DNA of 64,000 bases from positions 45,303 through 109,302 of the forward strand of contig NZ_FMCV01000025.1 in assembly GCF_900091565.1 (NCBI RefSeq), given 5' to 3'. Numbering within the stretch: position 1 is the first letter of the stretch; each line of letters starts with the position of its first letter. The translations under genes and the position numbers were made by a program. Under the pieces are notes generated by a model. It was not told the DNA's origin and did not search any database. It saw nothing but the letters and a program-made list of their open reading frames with translations. Below, in pieces: positions 18,072-26,465 of the stretch. The DNA is from Micromonospora marina. Lineage in GTDB: Bacteria > Actinomycetota > Actinomycetes > Mycobacteriales > Micromonosporaceae.

Positions 18072-19019
18072 GTGACCACCAGCACCCGGAGCGCCGGTTC
18101 CGCCGCAGGGAACACCCTGCGGCGGGGCCGGCGCCGCCCCGTGGAGAGCATCGTCCAGGTGCTCCTCGTCGCTGCCGCGCTCGTGTCGATCGTGACCACG
18201 GTCGGCATCATCATCGCCCTCGCCAACCCCACGATCGAGTTCTTCCAGCAGGTCAGCATCGTCGAGTTCTTCACCGGCACCAGCTGGACCCCCACCTTCC
18301 TGCAGAAGGCGTACGGGGTGCTGCCGCTGGTGTCGGCGACCATCGTGGTGACGGTCATCGCCCTGGTCATCGCGGTGCCGATCGGTCTCGGGTCAGCGAT
18401 CTACCTGGCTGAGTACGCCAAGCCGGGCACCCGCAAGGTGCTCAAGCCGGTCGTCGAGCTACTGGCCGGCGTGCCGACTGTGGTGTACGGCTTCGTCGCC
18501 CTGTTCGCGCTCAACCCGCTGCTGCAGAAGTGGTGGCCCACCGAGAACGGTCCCGGTTTCCAGAACCTACTCATCGCGGGTATCGCGATGGGCATCATGA
18601 TCGTTCCGACGATCGCCAGCATCTCCGAGGACGCGATGTCCTCGGTACCGCGCAGCCTGCGCGAGGGCGCGTACGCGCTGGCCTCGACGAAGATGCAGGT
18701 GTCGACCCGGGTGGTGGTCCCCGCCGCCATCTCCGGCATCGTCGCAGCGGTCGTGCTGGGCATCTCCCGCGCGGTGGGCGAGACGATGATCGTCACCATC
18801 GCCGGTGGTCTGACCTCCGACCGGGTGGTGTTCAACCCGCTGGAGGGCGCGGCCACGATGACCGCCTTCATCGCCAACATCTCATCCGGCGACATCCCGG
18901 TCGGATCGCTCGACTACGACTCGGTCTTCGCCGTCGGCGCACTGCTGTTCCTGATCACCTTCGCGCTCAACGCCGTGTCGATCCGGATGGTCCGCCGTTT
19001 CAGGGAGGTCTACGAGTGA
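18072..19019 (+). CDS. pstC: Phosphate ABC permease PstC
   Basis: 315 residues, about six helices after a cytoplasmic N-terminus. It has the PstC signature GSAIYLAEYAKPGTRKVLKP and the EAA loop SLREGAYALASTKMQ. GTG start one base after the pstS stop; overlaps pstA by 4 nt. Confidence 0.94.
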   Translation: MTTSTRSAGSAAGNTLRRGRRRPVESIVQVLLVAAALVSIVTTVGIIIALANPTIEFFQQVSIVEFFTGTSWTPTFLQKAYGVLPLVSATIVVTVIALVIAVPIGLGSAIYLAEYAKPGTRKVLKPVVELLAGVPTVVYGFVALFALNPLLQKWWPTENGPGFQNLLIAGIAMGIMIVPTIASISEDAMSSVPRSLREGAYALASTKMQVSTRVVVPAAISGIVAAVVLGISRAVGETMIVTIAGGLTSDRVVFNPLEGAATMTAFIANISSGDIPVGSLDYDSVFAVGALLFLITFALNAVSIRMVRRFREVYE

Positions 19020-19933
19020 GCACCCCGACCCTCACCCCCACCCGGCCGGATCCCTCCGCGCCGGGTGCGGCGCTCACCCAGCGCCGCAGCCGCCCCGGCG
19101 AGCTGGCCTTCCGTGTGGCGATGCAGTCCTGCCTGGCCGTCGCCTTCGGTGTGCTCGCCAGCCTGCTGGGCTGGGTTCTGATCAAGGGTTGGAACCGGCT
19201 GGACTCGCGACTGTGGACCGAGATGCCCACCGGACTGACGAGCCGGTTGGACACCGCTGGTGTCCAGTCCGCCTTGGTCGGCACCGTGTGGATCATCTCG
19301 CTGGTCGCGGTGATCTGTCTGCCCATCGGCGTCCTCTCCGCCATCTACCTGGAGGAGTACGCCAACAACACCCGCTGGTACAACCGGCTGCTGGAGCTGA
19401 ACATCCAGAACCTGGCCGGTGTGCCGTCGATCATCTTCGGCATCCTCGGCCTGGGCATCATCGCCCGCACCCTCGGGCTCGGTTTCACCGTCATCACCGC
19501 GGCGATCGTGCTGTCGCTGCTGGTGCTTCCGGTGGTCATCATCGCCTCCCGGGAGGCCATCCGGGCGGTGCCGCAGTCGATCCGGCAGGCCTCGTACGCG
19601 CTCGGCGCCACCAAGTGGCAGACCGTCTCCCGGCAGGTCCTTCCGTCGGCGGTGCCGGGCATCGCAACCGGGTCGATCCTGGCCCTGTCACGGGCGATCG
19701 GTGAGGCCGCGCCACTGCTGGTCCTCGGCGCCGTCACCTTCATCACCTTCAACCCGGACGGTTTGGACAGCGCCTACACCGCACTGCCGATCCAAATCTT
19801 CACGTTCATCGCGAGGTCCCAGTCCGAGTACACCGAACTGGCGGCCGGGGCGATCGTCCTGCTGTTGACGATCGTGCTGGCGATGAACTCCATCGCCATC
19901 TTCGTGCGGAACCGGTTCGAGAAGCGCTGGTGA
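19016..19933 (+). CDS. pstA: Phosphate ABC permease PstA
   Basis: 305 residues from the GTG that overlaps the pstC stop (GTGA); the frame stays open far upstream within pstC, which is not used. Motifs IYLEEYANNTRWYNRLLELN and SIRQASYALGATKWQT (EAA loop) are typical. It pairs with PstC and overlaps pstB by 4 nt. Confidence 0.94.
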   Translation: MSTPTLTPTRPDPSAPGAALTQRRSRPGELAFRVAMQSCLAVAFGVLASLLGWVLIKGWNRLDSRLWTEMPTGLTSRLDTAGVQSALVGTVWIISLVAVICLPIGVLSAIYLEEYANNTRWYNRLLELNIQNLAGVPSIIFGILGLGIIARTLGLGFTVITAAIVLSLLVLPVVIIASREAIRAVPQSIRQASYALGATKWQTVSRQVLPSAVPGIATGSILALSRAIGEAAPLLVLGAVTFITFNPDGLDSAYTALPIQIFTFIARSQSEYTELAAGAIVLLLTIVLAMNSIAIFVRNRFEKRW

Positions 19934-20850
19934 GCATCCGTGACGTATCAGCCGCTGCATCGCCGCCCGAGAACGAGTCTGAGGTGACCACCGTGAATCC
20001 CGATACCACCAGCCGCCCCGCGGTCAACATCGCCGGCGTCCAGCCGGCCGCCGGGCACCAGCCCCGCCCGACCACGCCGGTAATGGAACTGTCCGGCGTC
20101 AGCGTGTACTACGGCGCCTACGAGGCCGTGCGCGGCACGTCGATGCCGATCCAGGAGAAGCAGATCACCGCGATGATCGGCCCCTCCGGCTGCGGCAAGT
20201 CCACCATCCTGCGGTCGCTGAACCGGATGAACGACCTCATCCCCGGTGCCCGCGTCACCGGATCGGTGACCTATCACGGTCAGGACCTGTACGCCAAGGA
20301 GGTCGACCCGATCGAGGTCCGCCGCCGCATCGGCATGGTCTTCCAGAAGCCGAACCCGTTCCCGAAGTCGATCTACGACAACGTCGCCTACGGACCTCGG
20401 GTGACCGGCATGAAGGTCGCCAACATGGACGATCTGGTCGAGAAGGCGCTGCGTGACGCCGCACTCTGGGATGAGGTCAAGGACAAGCTGAAGACCAGCG
20501 GCCTGTCCCTGTCCGGAGGTCAGCAGCAGCGCCTGTGCATCGCCCGGACCATCGCGGTCAAGCCGGAGATCATCCTGATGGACGAGCCGTGCTCGGCGCT
20601 CGACCCGATCGCCACGGCCAAGATCGAAGACCTGATGTTCGAGCTGTCGAACGACTACACGATCGTCATCGTGACGCACAACATGCAGCAGGCCGCCCGG
20701 GTCAGCCACTACACCTCCTTCTTCACCGCCGAGGTCGACGAGAAGCAGGAGCGCCACGGTCGACTGGTGGAGTTCAGCCCCACGGGCAAGCTGTTCACCA
20801 ACCCGACCGACAAGCGCACCGAGGACTACATCACCGGCCGGTTCGGCTGA
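19930..20850 (+). CDS. pstB: Phosphate ABC ATPase PstB
   Basis: 306 residues from GTG (GTGA overlap with pstA). The first ~50 residues are an extra polar, Pro-rich tail; internal GTGs near 19983-19993 could give the usual ~260-residue PstB. Walker A GPSGCGKST, FQKPNPFPKSIYDNVAYGPR, signature LSGGQQQR and Walker B ILMDEPCSALD are all intact. Confidence 0.94.
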   Translation: MSIRDVSAAASPPENESEVTTVNPDTTSRPAVNIAGVQPAAGHQPRPTTPVMELSGVSVYYGAYEAVRGTSMPIQEKQITAMIGPSGCGKSTILRSLNRMNDLIPGARVTGSVTYHGQDLYAKEVDPIEVRRRIGMVFQKPNPFPKSIYDNVAYGPRVTGMKVANMDDLVEKALRDAALWDEVKDKLKTSGLSLSGGQQQRLCIARTIAVKPEIILMDEPCSALDPIATAKIEDLMFELSNDYTIVIVTHNMQQAARVSHYTSFFTAEVDEKQERHGRLVEFSPTGKLFTNPTDKRTEDYITGRFG

Positions 20851-20919
20851 CAGACGCGCCAAGGTGCCCGTGGCCGCAGGACTCACCGCGGAGGTGCAGT
20901 CGGCAGATCGTCTCCTCGC

Positions 20920-20950
20920 GTGGGGCTTCGCAGGTGTGGCGAAGCCCCAC
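20920..20950 (+). terminator. Hairpin terminator after pstB
   Basis: A perfect 12-bp stem GTGGGGCTTCGC / GCGAAGCCCCAC with a 7-nt loop, 70 nt after the pstB stop. The rest of 20851-21089 shows no gene. Confidence 0.75.
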
Positions 20951-21089
20951 TATCGAGGCCCGAGACCTGCACGATGGGCTCACGGGCCGTTGTGTCATGC
21001 CGTGCGCGCGGGCCGCAGCACGGCCAACGTCCTCAAGCCCACCGCGAGCCGGTCTGAGGGCATGAGCTGAACCGGAGAGCCGGGTACCG

Positions 21090-21845
21090 ATGAACAACCT
21101 CGTCGAGGCCACCGCCGGCGACCGACGCCACGACGGTCGACTCGTGCTGCTCGTGGTCGATGACGACGATGTGCTCGGCGCGGAGCTGGTCGACCAGCTG
21201 ACCGCCCACCGGATCCGCGGGCACCACTTCCCGCACCCCGCGGAGGCGCTGCTCGGCGCGGGCACCTTGCAACCGGACGCCGCGCTGGTCGCCGCCGGAC
21301 TGACCACCATGAGCAGCACCGACCTGGTGCGGCTGCTCGCCGGCCGGGCCGGCATCCCGACGGTCGTCGGCATCGGCGACGACGACGGGCCGCTGGCCGC
21401 CGCCGTACTCAGGGAAGGCGCCACGGCCTGCGTACGGCGCCCCTACCGCACCGACGAGATCATTCCGATCCTCCGGGCCATCCGCCCGGACAGCGCCAGT
21501 TCCCTCGACCCGCCCGTCGAGATCGGCGGGCTCCGCGCCGACCCCGCCACACTGGAGGTGCACCTGCACGGGCGCCTCGTGGCGCTGCCGATGAAGGAGT
21601 TCCGCCTGCTGTACTTCTTCATGACCAACGCCGACCGCACCGTCACCCGCGAGCAACTGCTCTCGGCGGTGTGGCACGGACCGTCCGGGGACACGTCCAA
21701 CACCCTCACCGTGCACATCAAACGCCTGCGCAAGCGACTGGGCCTGGACAACGGCCAGCCGCCGATGATCGTGACCGTCCGCGGGCTGGGCTACCGGTTC
21801 ATCCCTCCCGCCATGACGACGTCGGCCTACCCGCCCCTGTCATGA
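21090..21845 (+). CDS. OmpR-type response regulator with degenerate receiver
   Basis: 251 residues. The N-terminal receiver-like domain keeps the acidic cluster VVDDDDVLG, but the phospho-acceptor position reads PDAALVAAGL, with Ala where Asp is expected, and the conserved Lys is replaced in CVRRPY. The C-terminal winged helix (about 150-240) is normal: FRLLYFFMTNADRTVTREQL and NTLTVHIKRLRKRLG with GLGYRF. It is likely phosphorylation-independent. Between pst and phoX, overlapping the next gene by 4 nt; no histidine kinase is adjacent. Confidence 0.85.
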   Translation: MNNLVEATAGDRRHDGRLVLLVVDDDDVLGAELVDQLTAHRIRGHHFPHPAEALLGAGTLQPDAALVAAGLTTMSSTDLVRLLAGRAGIPTVVGIGDDDGPLAAAVLREGATACVRRPYRTDEIIPILRAIRPDSASSLDPPVEIGGLRADPATLEVHLHGRLVALPMKEFRLLYFFMTNADRTVTREQLLSAVWHGPSGDTSNTLTVHIKRLRKRLGLDNGQPPMIVTVRGLGYRFIPPAMTTSAYPPLS

Positions 21846-22444
21846 CCACCGCCGACGAACCAACCGAGCCGACCACACCAACCGAGCCGACGGTGCCGAT
21901 CACACCGACGGCACCGGCAGAGGCGACGGAGTCGGTCGTCGAGAAGGCGCGTTCGTCGACGCAGCGCGCCTCTGACGTGGTGCTGGTCGCCGTGCCCGTC
22001 GCCTACGTCCCGCACGTCGCGCGGCTGCTCGCCGGACTCGACGCCGAGTCCAAGCCGCGCCCGGCGCCACGAGGACCGCTGCGCCCCAGAACGGAACCGC
22101 AGGCCACGCCTTGGCCGGTCGAGGAACTTCGCCGACTCAGCAACGGACGCAGCCTGACCCACCGGACAGTGGTCCGGGTGCTGGACGCGCTCGCGCGCCG
22201 CCCGGGAGAACTGTTGAGCGGCCAGGAGCTGGCAGGTGCGGCCGGCACCACCCGGGAGAAGCTCGTCGGGGCCTTCGCCGGGCTGACACGCCTGCTCAAG
22301 GTGCACTACGACTTCCCCAGCCTCGGCATGCCGTTCACACGCGTTCCGGGTGGTCCCGAGGGACGGCCGCCAGAGATGTACTACCGCATCGACGACGAAC
22401 AGGCGAGGCGGTGGAGGCGGGCACGCGGCCACGCCGCTGATTGA
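21842..22444 (+). CDS. Hypothetical protein with winged-helix-like C-terminus
   Basis: 200 residues, starting at the ATG that overlaps the regulator stop. Residues 1-35 are a Thr/Pro/Glu repeat tail. The C-terminal half (WPVEELRRL ... VLDALARRPGELLSGQELAG ... MYYRIDDEQARRW) reads like a small winged-helix domain of the DUF6416 kind; I am not certain of the family. Co-translation suggests it works with the atypical response regulator. Confidence 0.65.
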   Translation: MTTADEPTEPTTPTEPTVPITPTAPAEATESVVEKARSSTQRASDVVLVAVPVAYVPHVARLLAGLDAESKPRPAPRGPLRPRTEPQATPWPVEELRRLSNGRSLTHRTVVRVLDALARRPGELLSGQELAGAAGTTREKLVGAFAGLTRLLKVHYDFPSLGMPFTRVPGGPEGRPPEMYYRIDDEQARRWRRARGHAAD

Positions 22445-22478
22445 GCCTCCGTGCGACGACCCGTCCGCACGTGCACGG

Positions 22479-22500
22479 GGACATCCCCCGTTCACTGGGC
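22479..22500 (+). promoter_or_regulatory. Candidate PHO box upstream of phoX
   Basis: Adjacent 11-mers GGACATCCCCC and GTTCACTGGGC resemble PhoP direct-repeat units with one or two mismatches each, about 97 bp upstream of phoX. Weaker than the pstS box. Confidence 0.4.
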
Positions 22501-22596
22501 GGATTTATTTCTGCCACTTCCTGTCGTGGTTGCGGTCCACCTCGCCTGCCTAGCGTCCCGGATGACAACACTTCAGACCTGCTCAGGAGAGACCCC

Positions 22597-24699
22597 ATGA
22601 CGGAGTTCCGGCCCGCACACCTGCTGCCGGTCCTGGCCGGCCACGGCGGACGCAGCGCGATGACCTGCCAGTACCGCTGCGGTAACGCCTGTTCCCACCC
22701 GGCGCCCAACACCTCGGACAACCCGTACTTCGGTGACATCGCCGGCGAGGTGTCTCGCCGCGGTCTGCTGCGCGCCGGCGCGCTCGGCGCCCTCGTCGTC
22801 GGTGCCGCCGGCACCATCGGCGCGACGGCCGGCGGCGAGGCCGCCCAGGCCGCTGCGCCGGCTGTTCCCGAGGCCGCCCGGGCCACCGTTCCGGCCGGCT
22901 CGGGAGCGCTGACGTTCAAGCCGATCCCGCCGAACACTCTGGACACGGTGATCGTGCCCAACGGCTACGACCACTCGGTCCTGCTGGCGTGGGGTGACGA
23001 GGTCGTGCCCGGCGCCCCGGCGTGGCGGGCGGACCGGCAGAGCTCGGCGGCGCAGGCCAGGCAGTTCGGGTTCAACAACGACTGGCTGGTCACCCTGCCG
23101 CTGGACCGGCGCGGCCGGCGGGCGCTGCTGGTGGTCAACCACGAGTACACCAACGAGAACCTGATGTTCCCCGGCTTCACCACCCTCGACGCGCTCACCG
23201 TCGAGCAGATCAAGATCGCGATGGCCGCCCACGGTCTCAGCGTCGTCGAGGTCGAGCGCGTCGGCGACACCGGCGAATGGCGCCCCGTCGACAAGGGCGC
23301 CCGCCGCCTCAACCGGCGGATCACCGCTTCCACGAAGATGCGGTTCACCGGCCCCGCCGCCGGCAGCCCGCTGCTGCGCACCGCTGCCGACCCCCGCGGC
23401 CTGACCGTGCGCGGGTCGCTGAACAACTGCGCCGGCGGTCTCACCCCGTGGGGCACCATCCTGTCCGGTGAGGAGAACTTCAACCAGTACTTCGTCGGCG
23501 GCGACGGCGTCCCGGCCGAGGCCAAGTCGGCGCTGGCCCGCTACGGCATCGACACCGTCAACCGGTATCCGTCGGGTTCCCGCAAGTGGGAGCGGGCCGA
23601 CGAGCGGTTCGATCTGACCCTCAACCCCAACGAGGCCAACCGATTTGGCTGGATCCTGGAACTCGACCCCTACGACCCGAACTCCACCCCGCGCAAGCAC
23701 ACCGCGCTGGGCCGGTTCAAGCACGAGGGCGCCGAGATCATCCTGTCCAAGGACGGCCGCGTCGTGGCGTACATGGGTGACGACGAGCGGTTCGACTACC
23801 TGTACAAGTTCGTCTCGGACAAGAAGATGCGCCGCGGCGACGGCCCAGCCGAGCGCGCCCACAACATGACCCTGCTGGAGTCCGGCACCCTGTACGTCGC
23901 GCAGTTCGACGCCACCTCCGCCAGTGAGATCGACGGCAGCGGCAAACTGCCCACCGACGGGGCGTTCAACGGCACCGGCCGTTGGATCCCCCTGGCCCGG
24001 GGCAACAAGTCGCTGGTGCCGGGGATGACCATCGACCAGGTCCTCGTGCACACCCGGCTCGCCGCCGACAAGGTCGGCCCGACCAAGATGGACCGCCCCG
24101 AGGACGTCGCGCCGAACCCGCGCACCGGCAAGGTCTACGCCGCGCTGACCAACAACACCCGCCGCGGCGCCGCCGGGCAGCCCGCCGCCGACGAGGCGAA
24201 CCCGCGCGCCAACAACAAGCACGGCCACATCCTGGAGATCACCGAGAGCCGCGGCGACAACGCCGCCGAGACGTTCACCTGGAACATCCCGATCGTCTGC
24301 GGTGACCCGGCCGACCCGTCGACCTTCTTCGCCGGCTACGACAAGACCAAGGTCTCCCCGATCTCCTGCCCGGACAACCTCGACTTCGACGCGCACGGCA
24401 ACCTGTGGATCTCCACCGACGGCAACGCGCTGGGCTCCAACGACGGCCTGTTCGCCGTCCCGGTCGAGGGCCCGGAGCGCGGGCACGTCAAGCAGTTCCT
24501 CACCGTGCCGCCCGGCGCCGAGCAGGCCTCGGCCTACCTCGAGCCGGACAACCGCACCGCCTTCGTCTCCGTGCAACACCCCGGTGAGATCGACGGCGCC
24601 AGCATCGACAACCCCGCCTCCACCTGGCCGCACGGGGACTTCGCCCGCCCGGCCGTGATCACCGTCTGGCGACTGGACGGCCGCCAGATCGGCGCCTGA
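22597..24699 (+). CDS. phoX: PhoX-type alkaline phosphatase (Tat-exported)
   Basis: 700 residues. The ATG follows AGGAGAG; upstream in-frame codons precede the promoter region. A Tat signal lies near residues 47-75 (SRRGLLRAGALGALVVGAAG) with Ala-rich cleavage zone. The body is DUF839/PhoX: NDWLVTLPLDRRGRRALLVV, NHEYTNENLMFPG, PWGTILSGEEN and DRPEDVAPNPRTGKVY. PhoX enzymes use Ca and Fe to release phosphate from esters outside the cell. Fits the adjoining pst genes as a Pho-regulon member. Confidence 0.92.
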   Translation: MTEFRPAHLLPVLAGHGGRSAMTCQYRCGNACSHPAPNTSDNPYFGDIAGEVSRRGLLRAGALGALVVGAAGTIGATAGGEAAQAAAPAVPEAARATVPAGSGALTFKPIPPNTLDTVIVPNGYDHSVLLAWGDEVVPGAPAWRADRQSSAAQARQFGFNNDWLVTLPLDRRGRRALLVVNHEYTNENLMFPGFTTLDALTVEQIKIAMAAHGLSVVEVERVGDTGEWRPVDKGARRLNRRITASTKMRFTGPAAGSPLLRTAADPRGLTVRGSLNNCAGGLTPWGTILSGEENFNQYFVGGDGVPAEAKSALARYGIDTVNRYPSGSRKWERADERFDLTLNPNEANRFGWILELDPYDPNSTPRKHTALGRFKHEGAEIILSKDGRVVAYMGDDERFDYLYKFVSDKKMRRGDGPAERAHNMTLLESGTLYVAQFDATSASEIDGSGKLPTDGAFNGTGRWIPLARGNKSLVPGMTIDQVLVHTRLAADKVGPTKMDRPEDVAPNPRTGKVYAALTNNTRRGAAGQPAADEANPRANNKHGHILEITESRGDNAAETFTWNIPIVCGDPADPSTFFAGYDKTKVSPISCPDNLDFDAHGNLWISTDGNALGSNDGLFAVPVEGPERGHVKQFLTVPPGAEQASAYLEPDNRTAFVSVQHPGEIDGASIDNPASTWPHGDFARPAVITVWRLDGRQIGA

Positions 24700-24712
24700 C
24701 CCCACACCCACC

Positions 24713-24753
24713 GAGAGGAGGTGCCCTTCCCGCCAGGAAGGGCACCTCCTCTC
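24713..24753 (+). terminator. Strong hairpin terminator after phoX
   Basis: A perfect 18-bp stem, GAGAGGAGGTGCCCTTCC against its complement, with a 5-nt loop and a following CCTGTTTCCC, begins 13 nt after the phoX stop. Confidence 0.9.
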
Positions 24754-24777
24754 CCTGTTTCCCCCGCACCGCCGCCT

Positions 24778-24870
24778 CAGCAGCAGGTCAGCAGGTACGC
24801 CCGCAGGTCGGTCAGCGCGGTCAGCACGCCATCGCGGTCAGCCCGGTAGTAGACCGTCTTCGGGTGAGCA
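24778..24870 (-). pseudogene. C-terminal fragment of an ArsR/SmtB regulator
   Basis: Reading minus, the frame PKTVYYRADRDGVL, TALTDLRAYLLTCC then stop matches the last helix of cysteine-tailed ArsR/CmtR-like repressors. A TGA lies just upstream in frame and no HTH is present, so only the tail survives. It abuts an oxidoreductase scrap on the other strand. Confidence 0.6.
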
Positions 24871-24872
24871 CT

Positions 24873-24965
24873 TCAGCGGGCCCTGTGATCGTTGTGGGTG
24901 GAGGGCAGTCCGGCCTCGCCACTACACACGCCGCCCTGGTCAGGCGCGGGTCGGCGCGACCGCGA
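24873..24965 (+). pseudogene. N-terminal fragment of a flavoprotein
   Basis: TSAGPVIVVGGGQSGLAT followed by HAALVRRG is the dinucleotide-binding start (GxGxxG) of FAD monooxygenase/thioredoxin-reductase-like proteins. Similarity ends after about 25 residues. A recombination scar together with the ArsR fragment beside it. Confidence 0.55.
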
Positions 24966-24975
24966 CGCGCAAGCC

Positions 24976-25350
24976 TCACGCAGGCGTCGACTCGACGGTG
25001 AGCAGTGCCGCGAGCTGGCGCAGGACCGCCGGTCGGGCCCGGTAGTACACCCACGTGCCGCGCCGCTCGGCGTCGACGAGGCCGGCCTCGCGCAGCGCTT
25101 TGAGGTGGTGCGAGATCGTCGGACCGGTCAGCTCGAACGCCGGGGTCAGGTCGCAGACGCACGCCTCCCCTCCCTCGGCGGAGGCGATCATCGACAACAG
25201 CTGCAGCCGCACCGGGTCACCGAGGGCCTTGAACGCCGGCGCGAGCACCGCGGCGGTCTCCGCCGGTACCCGCCGTTGTGCCAGCGGCGCGCAGCAGGGG
25301 GCGTCGGCGCCCAGCTCGACGAGCGCGAGAGGTGACACTTGCTTCGACAT
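24976..25350 (-). CDS. ArsR/SmtB metal-responsive repressor with CC and CxC motifs
   Basis: 124 residues. The N-terminus has a vicinal pair, DAPCCAPLAQR. The winged helix has KALGDPVRLQLLSMI, the sensing segment EACVCDLTPAF (CxC) and recognition helix TGPTISHHLKALREAGLV. The CVCDL element is the arsenite site of ArsR; the extra N-terminal cysteines suggest a thiophilic metal(loid). Divergent from the next arsenic genes. Confidence 0.88.
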   Translation of the reverse strand: MSKQVSPLALVELGADAPCCAPLAQRRVPAETAAVLAPAFKALGDPVRLQLLSMIASAEGGEACVCDLTPAFELTGPTISHHLKALREAGLVDAERRGTWVYYRARPAVLRQLAALLTVESTPA

Positions 25351-25351
25351 G

Positions 25352-25392
25352 CCTCTAGGTTGACATCCCTCTAACCAGTGTGCAACCCTCTA
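25352..25392. promoter_or_regulatory. Repeated CCTCTA elements between divergent ArsR genes
   Basis: CCTCTA occurs three times (25352, 25368, 25387), with GGTT and AACC flanking the first interval. Immediately upstream of the minus-strand arsR, so a plausible ArsR operator. Confidence 0.35.
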
Positions 25393-25435
25393 CTTCGACG
25401 GACATCAAGATAGCGTCCGGGGAAAGGGCAGCAGC

Positions 25436-25570
25436 ATGTTCCACGTCACGGGTCGGCCGAAGACGCGCACCGCGGGTGTCCGGTTCTGCGATTCCTGCGA
25501 CGAGGCCACGACGACGGGCAGTGGTCGCAGCGCCGCCACGACCACGGGCGATGGAAGGGTGAAGAAGTGG
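25436..25570 (+). pseudogene. Possible small CxxC protein, frame lost into next gene
   Basis: From an ATG after GGGGAAAGGG the frame gives MFHVTGRPKTRTAGVRFCDS then CDEATT, resembling short actinobacterial CxxC proteins often seen before ArsR genes. The frame then runs through the arsR start without stopping. Either a decayed gene or chance. Confidence 0.3.
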
Positions 25571-25893
25571 ACGAGCTGTTGGATCGGGCGACCGCGCAGA
25601 CGTACGCGTCGTGGTTCCGGGCCCTGGCAGACCCGACCCGGGTGCAGATCGTCGAGCTTCCGGCCCGCCACGCCCGGCCGATGAGCGTGGGTGAGATCGT
25701 CGCCGCCGTCGGCCTGGCGCAGTCCACCGCCTCCCAGCACCTGAAGATCCTCACCGAGGTGCGGTTCGTCCTCGTCGAGCCGGTCGGGACCGCCCGGCAC
25801 CACCGCGTCAACGACGCCTTCGTCGGCTGTTTCCCCTCCGCCGCCGACGTCGTCATGGGTCGATCCGCCCCGAGTCCGAACGGAGTCTGCTGA
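25567..25893 (+). CDS. ArsR-family regulator
   Basis: 108 residues from GTG, with GGAAGG upstream. Motifs: YASWFRALADPTRVQIVEL and AQSTASQHLKILTEVRFVLV. There is a single Cys in the C-terminal tail besides the last residue (GCFPS...VC) and no CxC. It overlaps the acetyltransferase start as TGATG. Probably controls the acetyltransferase-flavoprotein operon. Confidence 0.85.
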   Translation: MDELLDRATAQTYASWFRALADPTRVQIVELPARHARPMSVGEIVAAVGLAQSTASQHLKILTEVRFVLVEPVGTARHHRVNDAFVGCFPSAADVVMGRSAPSPNGVC

Positions 25894-26390
25894 TGCCCGA
25901 CGTCACCGTCCGCCCGATGACAGCCGGCGACTCCGGGCGGGTCCTGGCCATCTACCAGGCCGGCCTCGACGGCGGTCACGCCAGCTTCGAGACCACCGCA
26001 CCCACCTGGGCGGCGTTCGACGCCAGCCGGCTGCCCGACCACCGTTCCGTCGCGGTCGACGCGCGCGGCCGGGTGGTCGGCTGGGTCGCCGTCACGCCAA
26101 CATCGACCCGCGCCGTGTACGCCGGCGTGGTGGAACACTCCGTCTACGTCGATCCCGCCGCCCGCGGTCGTGGCGTCGCCGGGCTGCTGCTGGATGCCCT
26201 GATCGCCTCCACCGAGACAGCGGGGATCTGGACCATCCAGTCCGGCGTGTTCCCCGAGAACCTGGCCAGCATGACCCTTCACAAGCGGGCCGGCTTCCGG
26301 GTCATAGGCGTCCGCGAACGGGTCGCTCGCCATCACGGCCGCTGGCGCGACGTGGCCCTGATCGAGCGGCGCAGCCCCGTGATCGCCTGA
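25893..26390 (+). CDS. arsN1: GNAT acetyltransferase, ArsN1/phosphinothricin-acetyltransferase-like
   Basis: 165 residues with the GNAT core: VRPMTAGDSGRVLAIYQAGL, the acetyl-CoA loop VDPAARGRGVAGLLLDAL, and FPENLASMTLHKRAGFRVIG. PAT-type wording (ASFETTAPTWAAFD, EHSVYVDPAARGRG) and the arsenic neighbourhood point to ArsN1, which acetylates arsinothricin, the arsenic analogue of phosphinothricin. A general PAT-like function is the alternative. Confidence 0.8.
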   Translation: MPDVTVRPMTAGDSGRVLAIYQAGLDGGHASFETTAPTWAAFDASRLPDHRSVAVDARGRVVGWVAVTPTSTRAVYAGVVEHSVYVDPAARGRGVAGLLLDALIASTETAGIWTIQSGVFPENLASMTLHKRAGFRVIGVRERVARHHGRWRDVALIERRSPVIA

Positions 26391-26465
26391 CCGACCCTCG
26401 GCCCCAGGCAGCGGGCCGCCGTCCACCTGTTTGATTCGACAGTTATCGAAGCAGAGGAGTTACCT

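Noticed and set aside
21876..21920. Thr/Pro/Glu DNA repeat as a separate repeat element
   Set aside because: The ACC-GAG type repeats encode the disordered N-terminal tail of the protein at 21842 and need no other explanation.
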